64,000 nucleotides of DNA. It comes from Tieghemiomyces parasiticus. Its lineage: Eukaryota > Kickxellomycota > Dimargaritomycetes > Dimargaritales > Dimargaritaceae. The position numbers were made by a program, and so were the translations under genes. The stretch lies in contig JANBPT010000077.1 in assembly GCA_027575765.1 (NCBI GenBank), forward strand, positions 17,826 through 81,825. The letters are read 5' to 3'. The notes under the pieces are model-generated. The model did no database searches, was not told where the DNA came from, and saw nothing but the letters and a program-made list of their open reading frames with translations. Below are positions 12,963 to 25,382 of this stretch, piece by piece (position 1 is the stretch's first letter; each line of letters starts with the position of its first letter).

Positions 12963-13454
12963 CAATCAGAATCGACTGGTGTTTTAAAATCCCAACCAAC
13001 TTCACGCATGGAAATTGAACCAAGGAGTAACCCTATCGAGCAAGAAAATCAAAGGAGGTAACGCCACAGAGTAAAAAAAAATAACAAGGAGGCAGAGTGA
13101 GAGGGGATGAACGGACCGGGCAGACAGAACATTACATGGCCTTTTGTCGATGGGACACGTCGTGGTCAGGGAGAGACTGTTGACTAAATCTCGCTGATAT
13201 CCTAGTCACTCTTACAAATCATGCTACCGTCATTCCCGCAGCAACGACCACACCCGCCCACGGCTTCAGTGCATTGACCCTCCTCCTGTTTCTCCTCCTC
13301 CGCCCCATTATTTCTCCACCTTGTAGTGCGGAGGCGGCGTTGCCTTCCTTTCCCCACTGCCCTCAAGAACGCCTCTCCCATCACAATCCTGCACCGTCGT
13401 GAGTTGCGTAACATATCCAGCTGGTATCGGGTGGGTGACATTTGAAACGAATAT

Positions 13455-13479
13455 ATTTTATTTTTAAAAAAAATAAAAT
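13455..13479. repeat. AT-only inverted repeat, 11-bp arms, 3-nt loop
   Basis: Left arm ATTTTATTTTT (13455-13465) and right arm AAAAATAAAAT (13469-13479) pair perfectly around AAA. It could extrude as a cruciform or act as an easily melted element. It also lies where a weak minus-strand exon candidate would place an intron. Confidence 0.75.
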
Positions 13480-16353
13480 CGATTGAATAAAGAAATATTA
13501 CCTTGTAAGGGTGAGTGGATTGCGGGAGTACTCCTCCTCCGAGGAAACTTTGAATAATGAAGGTTTCCCTCACTGTGCGAGTAGGATGGGCAGGATAGTG
13601 TGTGACCAAGACCCAATTTTCTTCTTGTACTAAACTAATACCAATGCCCGGTGTGAAGGTATGGATATGGGCAGTAGGGCCGAAAGCAGGAGGAGTTGCC
13701 ATTATCCTTACCCACACTTCCGACCTCCCCCGCCTCCTCTTTTCATGCTAATAGAGGCTTTGAATGAGGGGAAGAGTGGATTCTTTATTTGAAATTACCA
13801 TCACCTAGACTAGGTTAAGCTTTAAGGTGCCCACTTCAAAAAATAACAAGCAACGTTCACATTTGCCTATTCAATTTCTCACCTCGCCTGTCCTGTCTTG
13901 GAGTTGGCACTTAACGTCTAGATCCAGCCGATGTACTAGAGAGAGAAAGAAATCACCAACCTTCGTAGGAAATGCGTACTTATTACGGTGGCCAACCGCT
14001 GACCGGTTTGCTCAAAGCAATCGGGCCACATATGGTAGACCGGCGGTGCATAGAACTGCAAAGCATGACCACGGTGATCACCCCTCCCCCCTAGATTTCT
14101 CTACAATGACGCCAGTCCCGCTCCAAATGCTGGCCGCTAGCGATGCTTGGCCCGGGAAGCTCTCTGGTTGGCCATTAGTCGTGGATGTGTGACACGCCTG
14201 AGCAGCGTGGGCATGAATGTTTGATTAGCCTGCTTCTACCACCCTCCTACTCCACCTCCCTAGACAGCACATTAGGCAGAACACTAATCATGCTTGCTAA
14301 GTCGGTTTCCCTTTAGTGGTTATGATGCGTGTGTGTGTGCTGTTTTTTTTTTCTCCTCGCTCCCTCTCCCTACATTATCCGGTTCAACCTCGTCTTACCT
14401 CGTTTCCAAGCCACCCTGTACGCCTCCCGATGTCGAGACGAGCGTCTCTGCACCATCGGCAGCGGGTAGATGTTGAACTTGCATAGCTTCATACCCGCCC
14501 AGCAGGCCGTGGGAGGAGTGAGAGGGGAAAAAAAGAAGATGTAGAAGCTGCCGAGCCTTGCAGGGTCAGAGGAGCAACGGCTATCCACACCATACCTGAC
14601 CTTCCGTGCATATCCGTAATGTCCGACTTGAAGCACAGCCGATCTGCTGGTGATGCAGCCACTGCTTGGGCACCTCCCTTCCCGTTGATTTGGCGCTTCC
14701 CTACCCTCTCCCCTTATTTGTCTACCGGCCGAACCATGGGCAAGGACCCCTCCCCCCCGGCGCTTCTCAACTACAAAATATCCCTATAACAGACTTGCGT
14801 ATATTCTGGGGGAACACCCCCCCCCCCACATACACCTCACATCTTGGCCTGCTCCAACCCCATGCTATCTTATGCGGAAGTAAGTCTGATGAGGCGGAAC
14901 GAGTCACAGCTCCATGCAGTACCTAAAAATACTTTGCTCGTTTCACCGTGTTCCGCCTTATACAGCACATCCGTCTGCTCATTTTACTATCTATACTCAC
15001 TTCGATCACACCGTACACTTGCTTGGGATGAGCCCACCGCTGCTGCTGGGGAGGAGGAGGAGTGCTTAGTGCTATGCTCCCTATCAGCCCCCGCTGCAGT
15101 TTTCCTAACATGCCTGACTGCTAGATTCCATGTGGTTAACCGGCGGACAATCGCTTGGCCAAGTGTGACTCCTTCTTTCCATCAGCATAGCAATACATTT
15201 AGCCGCGTAACTTAATTTTAGAAAATGAACGTAGGAGCCGCCACTACTTCCTGCCGCACCCAACTGTCGCAAAAAGTACGGAGTGACCCTTCGCTCGATC
15301 GAGCCACCGGTACCCCCCCCCCTTCCTATCTCACTCTCTCCCTCCCCCTACCCTATCCATAAACTCCAAGTCCGAATCACCAGCACTTCCTCCGCGCCTA
15401 GTAAAGCGTAAAACAATACAGTTGAACGGAGAGTAAGGTTCGACTGGTAATGAGTGCAGTAGGACGGTCGGCCAAGTGTGAACAGCGACGATTGTCTACC
15501 CCACACACCGTCAGCTTCAATTTTATTCTTCTCCAGGTACCACTCACCGCAGTATATTTTAGCGTCTGGCCCCTCCTGTCCCCCATTGCCCTTCCCCTAA
15601 AAAAACAGTAGGGATAATGCGGCGTGCAGAGTCATTCACCAATTTTTACCCCGAACCCAATCGGGAAATGGCTGTGCTGCATACCTCCCACCCTCACCCC
15701 CTCCCTTCACCACGCAACCGGAGAAGGCTTAAAGTGTTGTGGAGCCCAGAAATATATGTCTATACGGGTATCACGTCAGCCTCTGGGAACGACTGGGCTG
15801 CTGCATGTCTGTTCACCAGCTTCTCTCAATACTTTAGATCCAGGAGCTAAGTGTGGACAATGAGATGGAGATGAGCGGGTGTGGCGTTCCGATATAGTTC
15901 AACCCCGCTTCGGCGCTGGCCTCAATAAAGAGGCGGCCGCTTAGTGGTGACAGTACGGGTTTCGCGTCGCATGAGATAACCAAGCGAGTGTGCAGAAAAG
16001 GAGCCAGTACTCCCTAAATCTTTTAGACATTTACGACCCCCGATCTTGAAAACATACCGGAATGCTTACCTTTTGAAGAGGGGGGGAATGGGGTTGAAGG
16101 GTAGGAGCTTACCACAACGATCCCCTACTCTCCTTTCTCCCCTCCCTCTTCCCATCCCCAAGTTTACACTACACAGACCCGACTAGCGTTGTGCCAGTGT
16201 ATTGGCGATACCAAAAGTAGCAACTATCCCCCGGGGAAGGGCCAGAGTTGAGCCACGCCACGTCGGAGTTTGAATAATAAAGGCGGGACGGATGATGTTG
16301 TGAGGTGGGGTCGGGGCGGGCACAAGGAGAAGGAGAAGGGAAGATACGCGAGC

Positions 16354-16367
16354 GAGAGAGAGAGAGA
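16354..16367. repeat. (GA)7 microsatellite
   Basis: Seven GA units in gene-free sequence. Confidence 0.85.
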
Positions 16368-18599
16368 TAGGAAACTGGTCGGGTTTATGTTACTTTGCGT
16401 CATGTTGGCCTAATTGTGGGGAAGAGGGAAGGGAGGGAGGGTTGGTAAGCCAGCCAAGAAGGCGCACGTATGGCACGTCACACGCTCGCATTCTTATTCG
16501 CCTTCCTCTCGCCTGCTAACCCTGGCGGTTGACGTCGGATCTGTTTGTTTTAAAGTATAAATTTTCGGGCGGAGGCTCCATTACGAAACACTTTGGTCGG
16601 GATTGTCTCCTAGCACCATCACATAGAATCAACTACAAGTACGTCGACGGGTAACCCAGCAGCTTGGCAGGCTAGCATGCTTGAAACAGCCGACGTCATC
16701 CTGTGGTGTGTAGGATTTTTATTTAATTTTTTTTTGGAGGGGTTGCTAAGCCGGTGTGCTGTGTCGGCCGCTTGATACTTTGTATGGTAACAATCGCGAG
16801 GTAAGCATCCGTTAGGGAGACTCGCGCGTCTCCTCGATTTGCCCCCTCCCTCTATCCTTCGCCCTTAGTTTCATACCCACGATGTCACAGGTAGAGTGGA
16901 GGGAAGGGCGCTGACGTCGTGGTCCGATAATACTGAGTCTTGCCTGGTCGACCAGTAATATTTGGGGATATTGTGCAGAGCTAGATCGAACTGGCTTGGG
17001 TACGGCATCATACTGGCACGGTGAGTCCGCCTACGGTTAACCTCGGGACCAGGGTGGTTCCTGATTGACAGCCAAGCGTGCGTGTGAGTGCGGTAAGCCA
17101 GTTGCGAACCCTGAAGCCCATGCCCGCCCAGGGAGCTGGTGAAGGCGTTGACTAGTCGCCGGAGTCACGGTGAGGGGTGGACATCCTCAAGAGAGCGAGC
17201 GAGAGGGGAGGGTGGTCTCAGGGCCGAATATGGCGCTGCAGTACAGGCCACATTGGACACGAGAGGGAGCGCGCCCAGACTATTGCTAGGCGTGTCCGCT
17301 AATAACATGTACTCGGCTGACACCAAGGCACGTGCCACTAGGCCCAGCGATAGGGCCCAAGCACAAAAACCACCGACGCCATACTCCGCGGCGAGAAAGG
17401 GGCACGGTCAGGTGAGCAGTAAAACGACACACTCCACTGGTCTAGCCCCAGTACCTTGCCCATGTGTTCCCGTGCGTCCCTGGGATTCACGCCCCGCGCG
17501 CTCTCGCTCTCTGTCTCTACATCACACGTCGGCCACCAATAGCACCGGGCCTATTTTTAAGTCGACTGGCGGTGACGTGTCATCTACGCCGAGGGCAATT
17601 TGGGGCGAGGGATGTGAGATGAGGGGGGGGGACGAGTGGCAAGGAAGGCTAGGCAATCCCCGAAACAAAGTAGGGTGTCTGGTTTGAGGGACCCTAGATT
17701 CAGTAGGTTCCCTTCATCTACCCACCCCCTCTTTTTTTGGCAACCAACCCCCTCCTCCCCCCCTCCGCCGCATTTACAACCTGCAACTGGAAATGCCGCA
17801 AAAAAGGAGAAGGCCGGCTAATGAATACTTCTCTTCAATATGGTTGGCGGAAATACGAGTGGACAATCAGCCTCCTCCGGAACCTCCAGCACAGTACGAT
17901 GCTCAGCACCCCCCCCCTCCCTGTAGCGTGGCCACTAGCTTCGCCCACCGGCCATTCGGGGTTGTAGCGGACCTCAGCGGGATTCCTCGGCGGCCGTCCT
18001 CGTCGCCCAGGAACCTCGGCAGGCTGAACCTCCCCTCCTTTGGAACGGCTCTCGGATGTCTACTATGCGGACCACACGTTGTACTACAGGGTTATGCGTT
18101 GTCACGTGTACCCCCAGTGCATGACCAGTGTTGCATAACCGTGGCCTACGTGGCAATTGTTGCGGGAAGGGTGACGGGTAGGCTTGTCGATGACTAGGAT
18201 TTGTCATGTCGTGGAACCTGGTTTTCTCCAGCCGAAATAGAGAATATAGAGGTTACAAGGACTTTGCGGACGAATAACCAACCCTCAATTGGGCCTTGCG
18301 TGCCCACTTGCCCCCTCCCTCCGCTCCCGGTCAAGGGGTTACTTCCCAAGCTTTCAAGCAACCCTTGACAGTAGTGACGACTTTTCTATCGCCGGATGAC
18401 TAATCTCCATTCTCCAAACGTTTTATTCACCATGAAGAGACTTGGCGCAGGTGTCGACTGCGAGTTCACTGCGACTATCTCCTGAGGCCACATTCTATAT
18501 TTTTTGCATGTGGGTTTTACCCACCCAATGGGCCCTATTTCCGTTACCCTCTACTGGGAGAAGTTCCTTGCTTGCCATATTTAGTAGAGTTTAGTACCA

Positions 18600-21400
18600 A
18601 AAATTCACTCGTAACCACAGTGCTTGGCCGAGGAGTTACATTACCAAAGGGTCCCTTTGTAAGCGCATTCCTCCGCTCCCTGGTCCCACAACTCGCACTA
18701 TATCATGCTTGGCAGCTTGCGTCAACTCCGGGAGAGTAATGAGCCGGTGCGGAGAAGGGCGGTAACCCCGCGGACTTGGCGGCGGGGTAATCATTGGCCT
18801 GCCGCTATGAACGGACAGACTTGGCAACGTACGCCAAGCTTTAAAAATATATAGCGGAAGAGCAATGATGGCCTCGGCTTACGATCGTACTCAGGAGGGC
18901 TAAGGTCGATGGGGGTGTGCGCACCCAGTGCTACCGCACGGGATTGCTTTAAGGGGGAGAGGAGGTCCTGACCGTGCATCCGGCGGGCTTACCACACGGC
19001 CTACCTGACGCCATCAAGCGAATGCAGGGTGCGGGGATCCTAAGGCACCTCTTAATGCCGGAAGGGTAAACGGGAAAGGATACGGTAGGTTCCGTTCGTT
19101 GGGTGGAAGAGCTCAAACCCGTCCTCAAGTCTGACGCGGTGGTCTTCAAGGCTTAACCAGTAGCAAGTCGTTTTGCAGACGCCGTATGACGCCTACCTTA
19201 CCGGACATAACCGGGCGGCCTTACCCCTTCATTGACTGCATCGTTCAGCCAGCCCCTCCCCCTCCTCCTTCATTCATATGGCACTTAATGGCCCAAGCCC
19301 GTGATGGGTGAATGACAGTTTCTGACTCAACGCAACCCTCCCCGTCTCCCTCCCTCGATCACGGTCCCCTATGCCGGCAGGGCGGACTCAACAACCCTCA
19401 ATTACCCTCCTAGCCACTCTGGCGTGGCGGCAAGGAGGGGGCCAACACCCCACCGGTTGCGACGGACTAGCCATTTCTGACCGGGTTCGTAAGTCGTCCG
19501 ACTGCGGGGGAAGGGGGAATAAGCAGTGTAACTCAGTCAGTCCTGTCCAGTCTACCACGGAGGTGAATCAGGCCTTAGGGCGTGACCAGCCCCTGGCGGA
19601 CCTTGGCCAATGTGTGGAGAGGAAGGGGACTGGCACCTGATTAGGTATTCGAAATGCTCAAGAACTAGGCAAGACGAAAGCCATCCCCGATGTGAGTAAT
19701 AGCGCCCCCCCCAGAGAGACTACAAATGATGAAAGGGTAAGGGGCTGCATCGTGACCCGGGCGGCCATCGGAACGGGCTGTCCACTGCGCCCCTTTGCTG
19801 GGTCACCCGGCCAGTACCTGACCATTCCGGACCAGGGCTTCCCTCAATACCAGAAGACCTGTGCCACCTTGATCGTTTCCTCATCGCCGCCGGATGTCCG
19901 AGCCCCACGGCCTTTGGGTGGTCGGAGAGTGGTGTGCATAACCCTGGCAAAATCCAGCCTTCGCTACCTCCCAGCGGGCCGAGCACGCCTGGTTGTGGTT
20001 CCTGACACACTCGCCCACCGATCGCAATTCCGCCGCCTCCTGTCCGGTCTGAGACCCCTCTGCCATTACGCGCTTGGACACACTTGATGGCTCCATTGGT
20101 TTTTTTTTCTTGGTCCAGCACGGGATTTTCTCACCTCGCCCCTGGCGCTCGGCGCTCGCACTCGTCCTGCAGCCCCCCCCCCAGACGGACATGTGGCTGT
20201 AGGTCCTCACAAGGTAGCTGCCTTCTTTCCTTTGGACACCTTGTAGGACCAGCTGAACACAGGCGGTACCGCTGCCTTGGCCAGATAGGGCTCTAGCAGC
20301 ACTGATTCCCACCGCCTTAGTGTCCTTGGTAACCAGCGCAGCGAAGTTCTCACCGCGGTGGCGCCACGACCAGGGTAGGCGAGGGCCTAGTCGCGTTGCA
20401 GCGGGACCCGCCTCGTGCTTGATAATTTCCGGGAATCTTGGACAACTCCCCTCCTCCCCCACCGGCTCCACTGTCCTCTAGATGCAGCGATTGCCGTGGC
20501 ACGTTTTTCCACCTAGGTGCATCCACCGCCTCTCGCCCTCCCTATCCCTCCCCCGCCACCGTGCATGTGTGTACGCTGTCTCTCTTTAATATACGTACAG
20601 CACGAACCTGCGTGATGGTCTCGACGCACCAGGATAGAAACAAACAGGTGGAATAGCGCGCGCGGGGAGGAGGGAGTGATGCACCCGCAGGGAGTGGGCT
20701 GCAACCAGCCCTGGATCTCTGGTGGCCACAAAGGCTGTGTCGCGTACGCCGCATTCAATCACCACCGGGATGGACGAGGTGGGCGGGGGGGGAGGCGGCT
20801 CACCGCACTTGTCCGATACAGAGCGGTCGACAGATTAAGGGGGGGTGGAGGAGAGCCAGGCCGCCTGCATCCGACTCTGGAGTTGAAGCTGGCCGCTCCT
20901 CCTCCTCCCCGGCCTACTACTGATTGGCACCTTGTTGCCTCCGTGGCTTGCGCCAACCCCTGGATCAATAGAAGGAGTTCCGCTCGCGCCCTGGGAACCC
21001 AAGCAGTCTATCGGGCGGAAATGGCCTTGCAGGACCGGCTGGAGGCTAGAGGGGAGCTGTGAATGGGTGGGTGGGCGAGGCGCCTCCCCCTCCTCTCTCC
21101 CGACTCGGTGTATCCCCGTGTCTTCCCGTCTTCCACCTCCGCTAGCAACCCAAGCCTCCGAATCACTTGGCTCCCAATGCTGTTAATTAAGGCCGACCGG
21201 GTGACTCACACAAACAGGAGCTGCGGCATCGTGGGCCGCAGCCACCTGCCCTCAACACCCACAGAGCACCACCGGCCCCTCGACCGCAGCCGCTCCCGAT
21301 TACGAAATTTCGCCCAGTGAATCGGTTAGAGCCGTAGTGACTTGGTTGGTGTCCATGGAGATGGGACCTGAAACACACACTTTTCGGAGGTGCTTCCTAC
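18600..21400. other. GC-richer, ORF-dense stretch without a defined gene
   Basis: Both strands carry open frames of 80-196 codons, the longest on the minus strand at 19881-20471. None has a domain I can defend. Two fragments look protein-like: a CAP/PR-1-like peptide on the minus strand at about 20278-20351, and a + strand frame at 18953-19156 with an in-frame TAA at 19067. The block may hold decayed gene remnants, or the frames may simply reflect its higher GC content. Confidence 0.4.
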
Positions 21401-21706
21401 CATGTCCCATTGGTCGCCGTCACCCCCCCCCCAACTTAATGCCACGTAAGAGGCATGGAGTGTTATCTACTGGCATAGGCCCACGCACGCCAGGCCCTGC
21501 CCTTTCTCTTCGCTTTCGCTATATGCCGCCGCTATGGTGGGGGGGGCGCCTTCCCGGACATCCTAATACTGCCACCCCTTGTAGGCATGACACCTCTGCC
21601 CTGCCATTGCCTGTTCCAAAGTGGTCGATAAATCTAGGGGCGTCTATATGCACGAACCGGCTGCTACTGCCGTTGCAACTAGAGCTCGTGAGAGAAAGAG
21701 AGAGCG

Positions 21707-21722
21707 TGTATGTATGTATGTA
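21707..21722. repeat. (TGTA)4 microsatellite
   Basis: Four TGTA units, continued by TGTG. Confidence 0.85.
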
Positions 21723-23187
21723 TGTGTGAATGAAAAGGGTGCTAGCAGAAATCCAAGTTAACCGGAGACGAGTTCTAAGCTCACCAACAGCTGGCTATCT
21801 AGCATGCTCACGATCCCTTCTCCTCCCTGAGAGCATACGTGTCTACTGATTCTAATGGACCCCTCGACCTTGACAGAGCTCCGGATCAATGGTATGGCCG
21901 ATATTCGCCCCTTATTAAAAAAAAAGTAACCATCGTCATCATTTGGTGGGCAAAAGAGTGAGAGGCCTCTTCTCCTTCTCCCCCCCAAAGGGTGCGGTAC
22001 CGACAGGGATCGCCGGTCTAGATAACCCTGCTACTGCCCAGGGATTGGATCGCTAACCCCCCCCCGAGGGTACTAGGTTAGGAAAAGGCCAAGCGGCTGA
22101 TGGCGCCAATCAATTTGGCATGTCCGTGGGCACGGGGGGGGGTCTGTGTGTGTATGCTATCTGTCGACGGGTGGCGTGGTTAGACGCCGAGGGTGTGCGA
22201 TGGGTAGAGTGCCCAGTGGCGTTGTGCCAACTCCCCCCCACCAACGCCTTCGCTCTCACCTGGTCAGTCTTGCCATGTCTGGAAGGCAATAAGCCCGGAT
22301 AATTCGGTTGCAACTGTTGCTAGCTTGAGCTGTAGTGTTTCAAGTTACCGTGCCACATGTGTAAGACACTACTGGCCACGGGCTTAACGCAATCGGCTCG
22401 TATCAGCCACTCCGACAGGCCGGTATCACTTGATTACTCCGGACTTCATACTGATGGTACGGACCGAGGGCGTTAATTCCTTACCAGCTGTGTGCTGCAG
22501 CGCTTGGTGGCATCTTGGGGAGACTAAATCACGGGATCCATAGGTACTAGGTCGCGGCTTCTTTAATCACTAGATAAACCCACACACCCATACACACAGG
22601 TGTATGCACACCTCTTCAAGAACTGCCCGCTGGGCATACACATTTTCGGCGACGCCTTCTACACAATCAAAATTAACTTCCCCGTAGCGCGCCGCCGTCG
22701 ATAAACCCCTCCCCTCCCCTCCCCTTCTTCGTGAGCAAGAGAGTATCATCAGATTGGATGGGGCGCGAGACATGGTGATGCGCCAAGAGTAGCCCTCATT
22801 CCAAAGTATCTCTAACCCCTCCCTCCCCTCTCATATCCACGCGCAATCCTAGGCTCATACGCCACGCCACACATACGCCGCCGGGAAGTTCAATATATTT
22901 TTTGTGGAAAAAAAAAACACCCACACGTTAATACTAGAAAACTAAATAAACGAAAATTCACTGCCACCACCCTTCGCCCCGCTAGCTGCTCTCGCAATGC
23001 ACGGTCGCCAACGCTCCAGCCCACTTCCATGGGTGGGCTAGGGACCAGGTGCCCTGGCCACAGAGGAGGGGCTGTGAGCGGGCAGAGCGAGTGTGGCTGC
23101 TGGTGAAGTTAAAAAAGAAAAGAAAATGTACAATCGAGCCACCACTCCTCTACACAGACTCGCCCATTCGCTCTCTTGAGTGGCGGC

Positions 23188-23204
23188 TTTTTTTTTTTTT
23201 TTTT
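23188..23204. repeat. T17 homopolymer
   Basis: Seventeen uninterrupted T residues on the + strand. Confidence 0.9.
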
Positions 23205-23490
23205 GGCGCCGCCCGACTTAACACTGTATCGGGTCCGATTTTACCCGTCCGTCTACAGGGTGTTCCCCCCCTCCCTTCCCTTCGTCTGGGAAACCGGCTC
23301 AGTCACTCTTCTACACACCCCGCACCATCCATCCCCCTCCCTCAGTGAACGACGGAGCCCCCTCCCCCTTCGTTACTCCAACTACACTCCGTTAGCGCTC
23401 AGCCTGCACTAGCTAGCTACTTGTCTGGGCCAGGTCTGATAAATCCTATCCACACTCTGCCATTACTTTCATCCGGGCCCGACGGTTAAA

Positions 23491-23504
23491 TATATATATA
23501 TATA
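23491..23504. repeat. (TA)7 microsatellite
   Basis: Seven TA units in gene-free DNA. Confidence 0.9.
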
Positions 23505-23604
23505 CTTCTACATGTCTTTCCGGAAGAAAAGATATGCAACGACCGCTATGTATCTTGCGACAGTGTCATCTGGTCTCTACCGGGTGGGAGCCCACATGCC
23601 ACTT

Positions 23605-23620
23605 CACACACACACACACA
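23605..23620. repeat. (CA)8 microsatellite
   Basis: Eight CA units in gene-free DNA. Confidence 0.9.
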
Positions 23621-24900
23621 TCCTCACAGGCCGTAATGTGACAAATGACCCTTCCACTTGCGAAAGCGTAGCCGCTCTCCTGCCGGCCTTGAAACGCTGG
23701 AAAGACAGCCTATCATGGCCCGTTATTCTGCGCAGAAACGGTCATCAGGACCTGGCGAGGAAATTGATGATAGCAGAGGCCGCCTGTTGGCAAGAGCCCG
23801 CCGCCTTCTGGCCCTTCCACCCATTGTCTTGACGGAGGGGGGCTCCAAGGTGGGAAGTCGGAATGAGGTCTTGTTAGGTAGCCCCCCCCCGGTCATTTTC
23901 ACAGGGCATTAGGAGTGAGGCCAGGGGAGGGGGCGGGGACAGAGAGCGACTGGACAACTTACCTTGTATTTGTGACGGTCGGTGGGTGGCGAGCGGGCTT
24001 GTACGACCGAAGCTTCGACGTTCGAGTAGGGCCTGTCGTTTCACTCGGCCCAAGCGGACCAGCCCCCCCAGCTCGCCCTCTCTCTCCCCCTGTACCACCC
24101 AATAATTGTCTGAATCTAGTCCTAATAAAGTATAGAGCGTAGAACAGCGCTGTGTAGAAGCGAAGCGGGAGTCAGTGCAACGTTAGGTAAAAAGGAGGCT
24201 AAATAGGTTAGCAACGCCTGGCATCCAAGGGCTTGGCAGGCAGTGTCCAACGACAAGTGTATGCGCCCAATCAAATTGGCCTGGCTAAAAAAAACAAGGT
24301 TAGCAGTTGTAAAGCAGGGTCCATACAATGCACCTTAACAGCGGCCCCTCAACTGGTCACCTCCCCCCAACCAAAAAAAAATGGGGGGCAGGCTGAAGGG
24401 GTGGCGGTGGTCCTAGAGTGCCGGTGGGGCAGTCCACCCCGTTATTGGGTTGGCCACCTCCACTAGCCGTGGATTACAGTCAAGGAGAGGAAGTCTCGAT
24501 TGTAATCGGCTACCGAGTGTAAGAAGCACTCAGGGGCCCTAGAGGGCGGGAGATGGTGGGGTTACGTATATGCATGTGTGGGTGTGCGTGTGCCCATCGG
24601 CGCCGGGTTCGTAATTCCCTTTCACCCCACTTTTTTTTTTATCTTAGGTCTCCATCCGATGACCATGACCCTGGCCTGATGCCAATTTTTCCCTTCCTTT
24701 TCCTTTTCGAGGGGCGGGTTTAACTACCTACCCTGCCCTCCCCTTTCCTTAACTCATCCTGGCCATCGTCCCACCATCGGGGGAAGGGGCAGGAATGAGT
24801 GAGTGTGCCTGTGCCCACACTGTCGGGTAGGACGCCGAGAACAGAAGGGTGGATTGGTGGCGACGGGGGGGGGATACAGGTTGTCCTACGATGCCGCAGT

Positions 24901-25382
24901 TGGACACCTCCGCTTACTCTCCCTCCCTCTCAAGTATAAATACCAGAGGCTCCGCCCGCCCTACCAGACCTGTCCAACATCCACCCACTGTACAACCGTT
25001 ACACTCCCGTCCGCACCATCGCTTGTTTCTTTTGTCTCCACCCACCACTACGGCCTCTGTCTCTTCCCTCCTAGCTAGCGCCTATTATTCAATCTCTGCC
25101 TTTAACACCAGCATTTCCTGTACCTGAGCTAATTGTTCAGCCCTTGGCTAGCCCACCAGTAATATTTAATCCCTTCCCCCTCCACCCGATCCTCTCATCG
25201 TTTGACTCTTATTTAACCGACTCCTTGATCAACCCCCACTCTCCGCCACGTCTGCTTGATTAACCCTGCGTTTTCTACTCGCCCTTCGTTTACATAAGCA
25301 ACCTTGCCTCCTTCTCCTGTCTCTCCCCTGTCTTTTAATCCCTCTTTACTCCACACACACACACACACACACACACAACAAT
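24901..25382 (+). promoter_or_regulatory. Pyrimidine-rich 5' flank and leader of HAL-type kinase 1
   Basis: The sense strand is strongly C/T-rich from about 24910 up to the start codon. A TATA element, TATAAATA, lies at 24935-24942, which would imply a leader of roughly 400 nt. The leader ends in a (CA)13 run five bases before the ATG. The GA-rich + strand flank of the minus-strand kinase paralogue shows the same sense-strand bias. Confidence 0.5.
25352..25377. repeat. (CA)13 microsatellite abutting the kinase 1 start codon
   Basis: Thirteen CA units end five bases before the ATG at 25383, so the repeat must lie within the kinase mRNA leader. A length change here would alter the sequence immediately upstream of the initiation codon. 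Confidence 0.9.

Larger units (their letters stand above)
12901..18599. other. Gene-free stretch with homopolymers and an AT hairpin
   Basis: No recognisable gene. It holds A16 (12947-12962), a near-palindromic AT hairpin (13455-13479), (GA)7 (16354-16367), and C runs near 14817 (11), 15313 (10) and 17909 (9). A 171-codon open frame on the minus strand (13202-13717) contains a possible GTAATA donor but has no domain I know. A 182-codon + strand frame (17139-17687) is Arg/Ser/Pro-rich and looks random. Confidence 0.6.
21401..24900. other. Gene-free stretch with simple repeats
   Basis: I see no gene. Simple sequence includes C10 (21423-21432), (TGTA)4 (21707-21722), G9 (22134-22142), T17 (23188-23204), (TA)7 (23491-23504), (CA)8 (23605-23620) and C9 (23882-23890). 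Confidence 0.6.

Noticed and set aside
13202..13717. Possible minus-strand gene with an AT-rich intron
   Set aside because: A GTAATA donor and an open frame are present, but the donor differs from the GTAAGT/C norm here and neither half resembles a known family.
17139..17687. 182-codon + strand frame
   Set aside because: Arg/Ser/Pro-rich, no domain, no promoter signal; its composition follows local GC content.
19881..20471. 196-codon minus-strand frame as a whole gene
   Set aside because: Only a short segment resembles a CAP protein; the rest reads through poly-C and poly-A tracts as low-complexity sequence.
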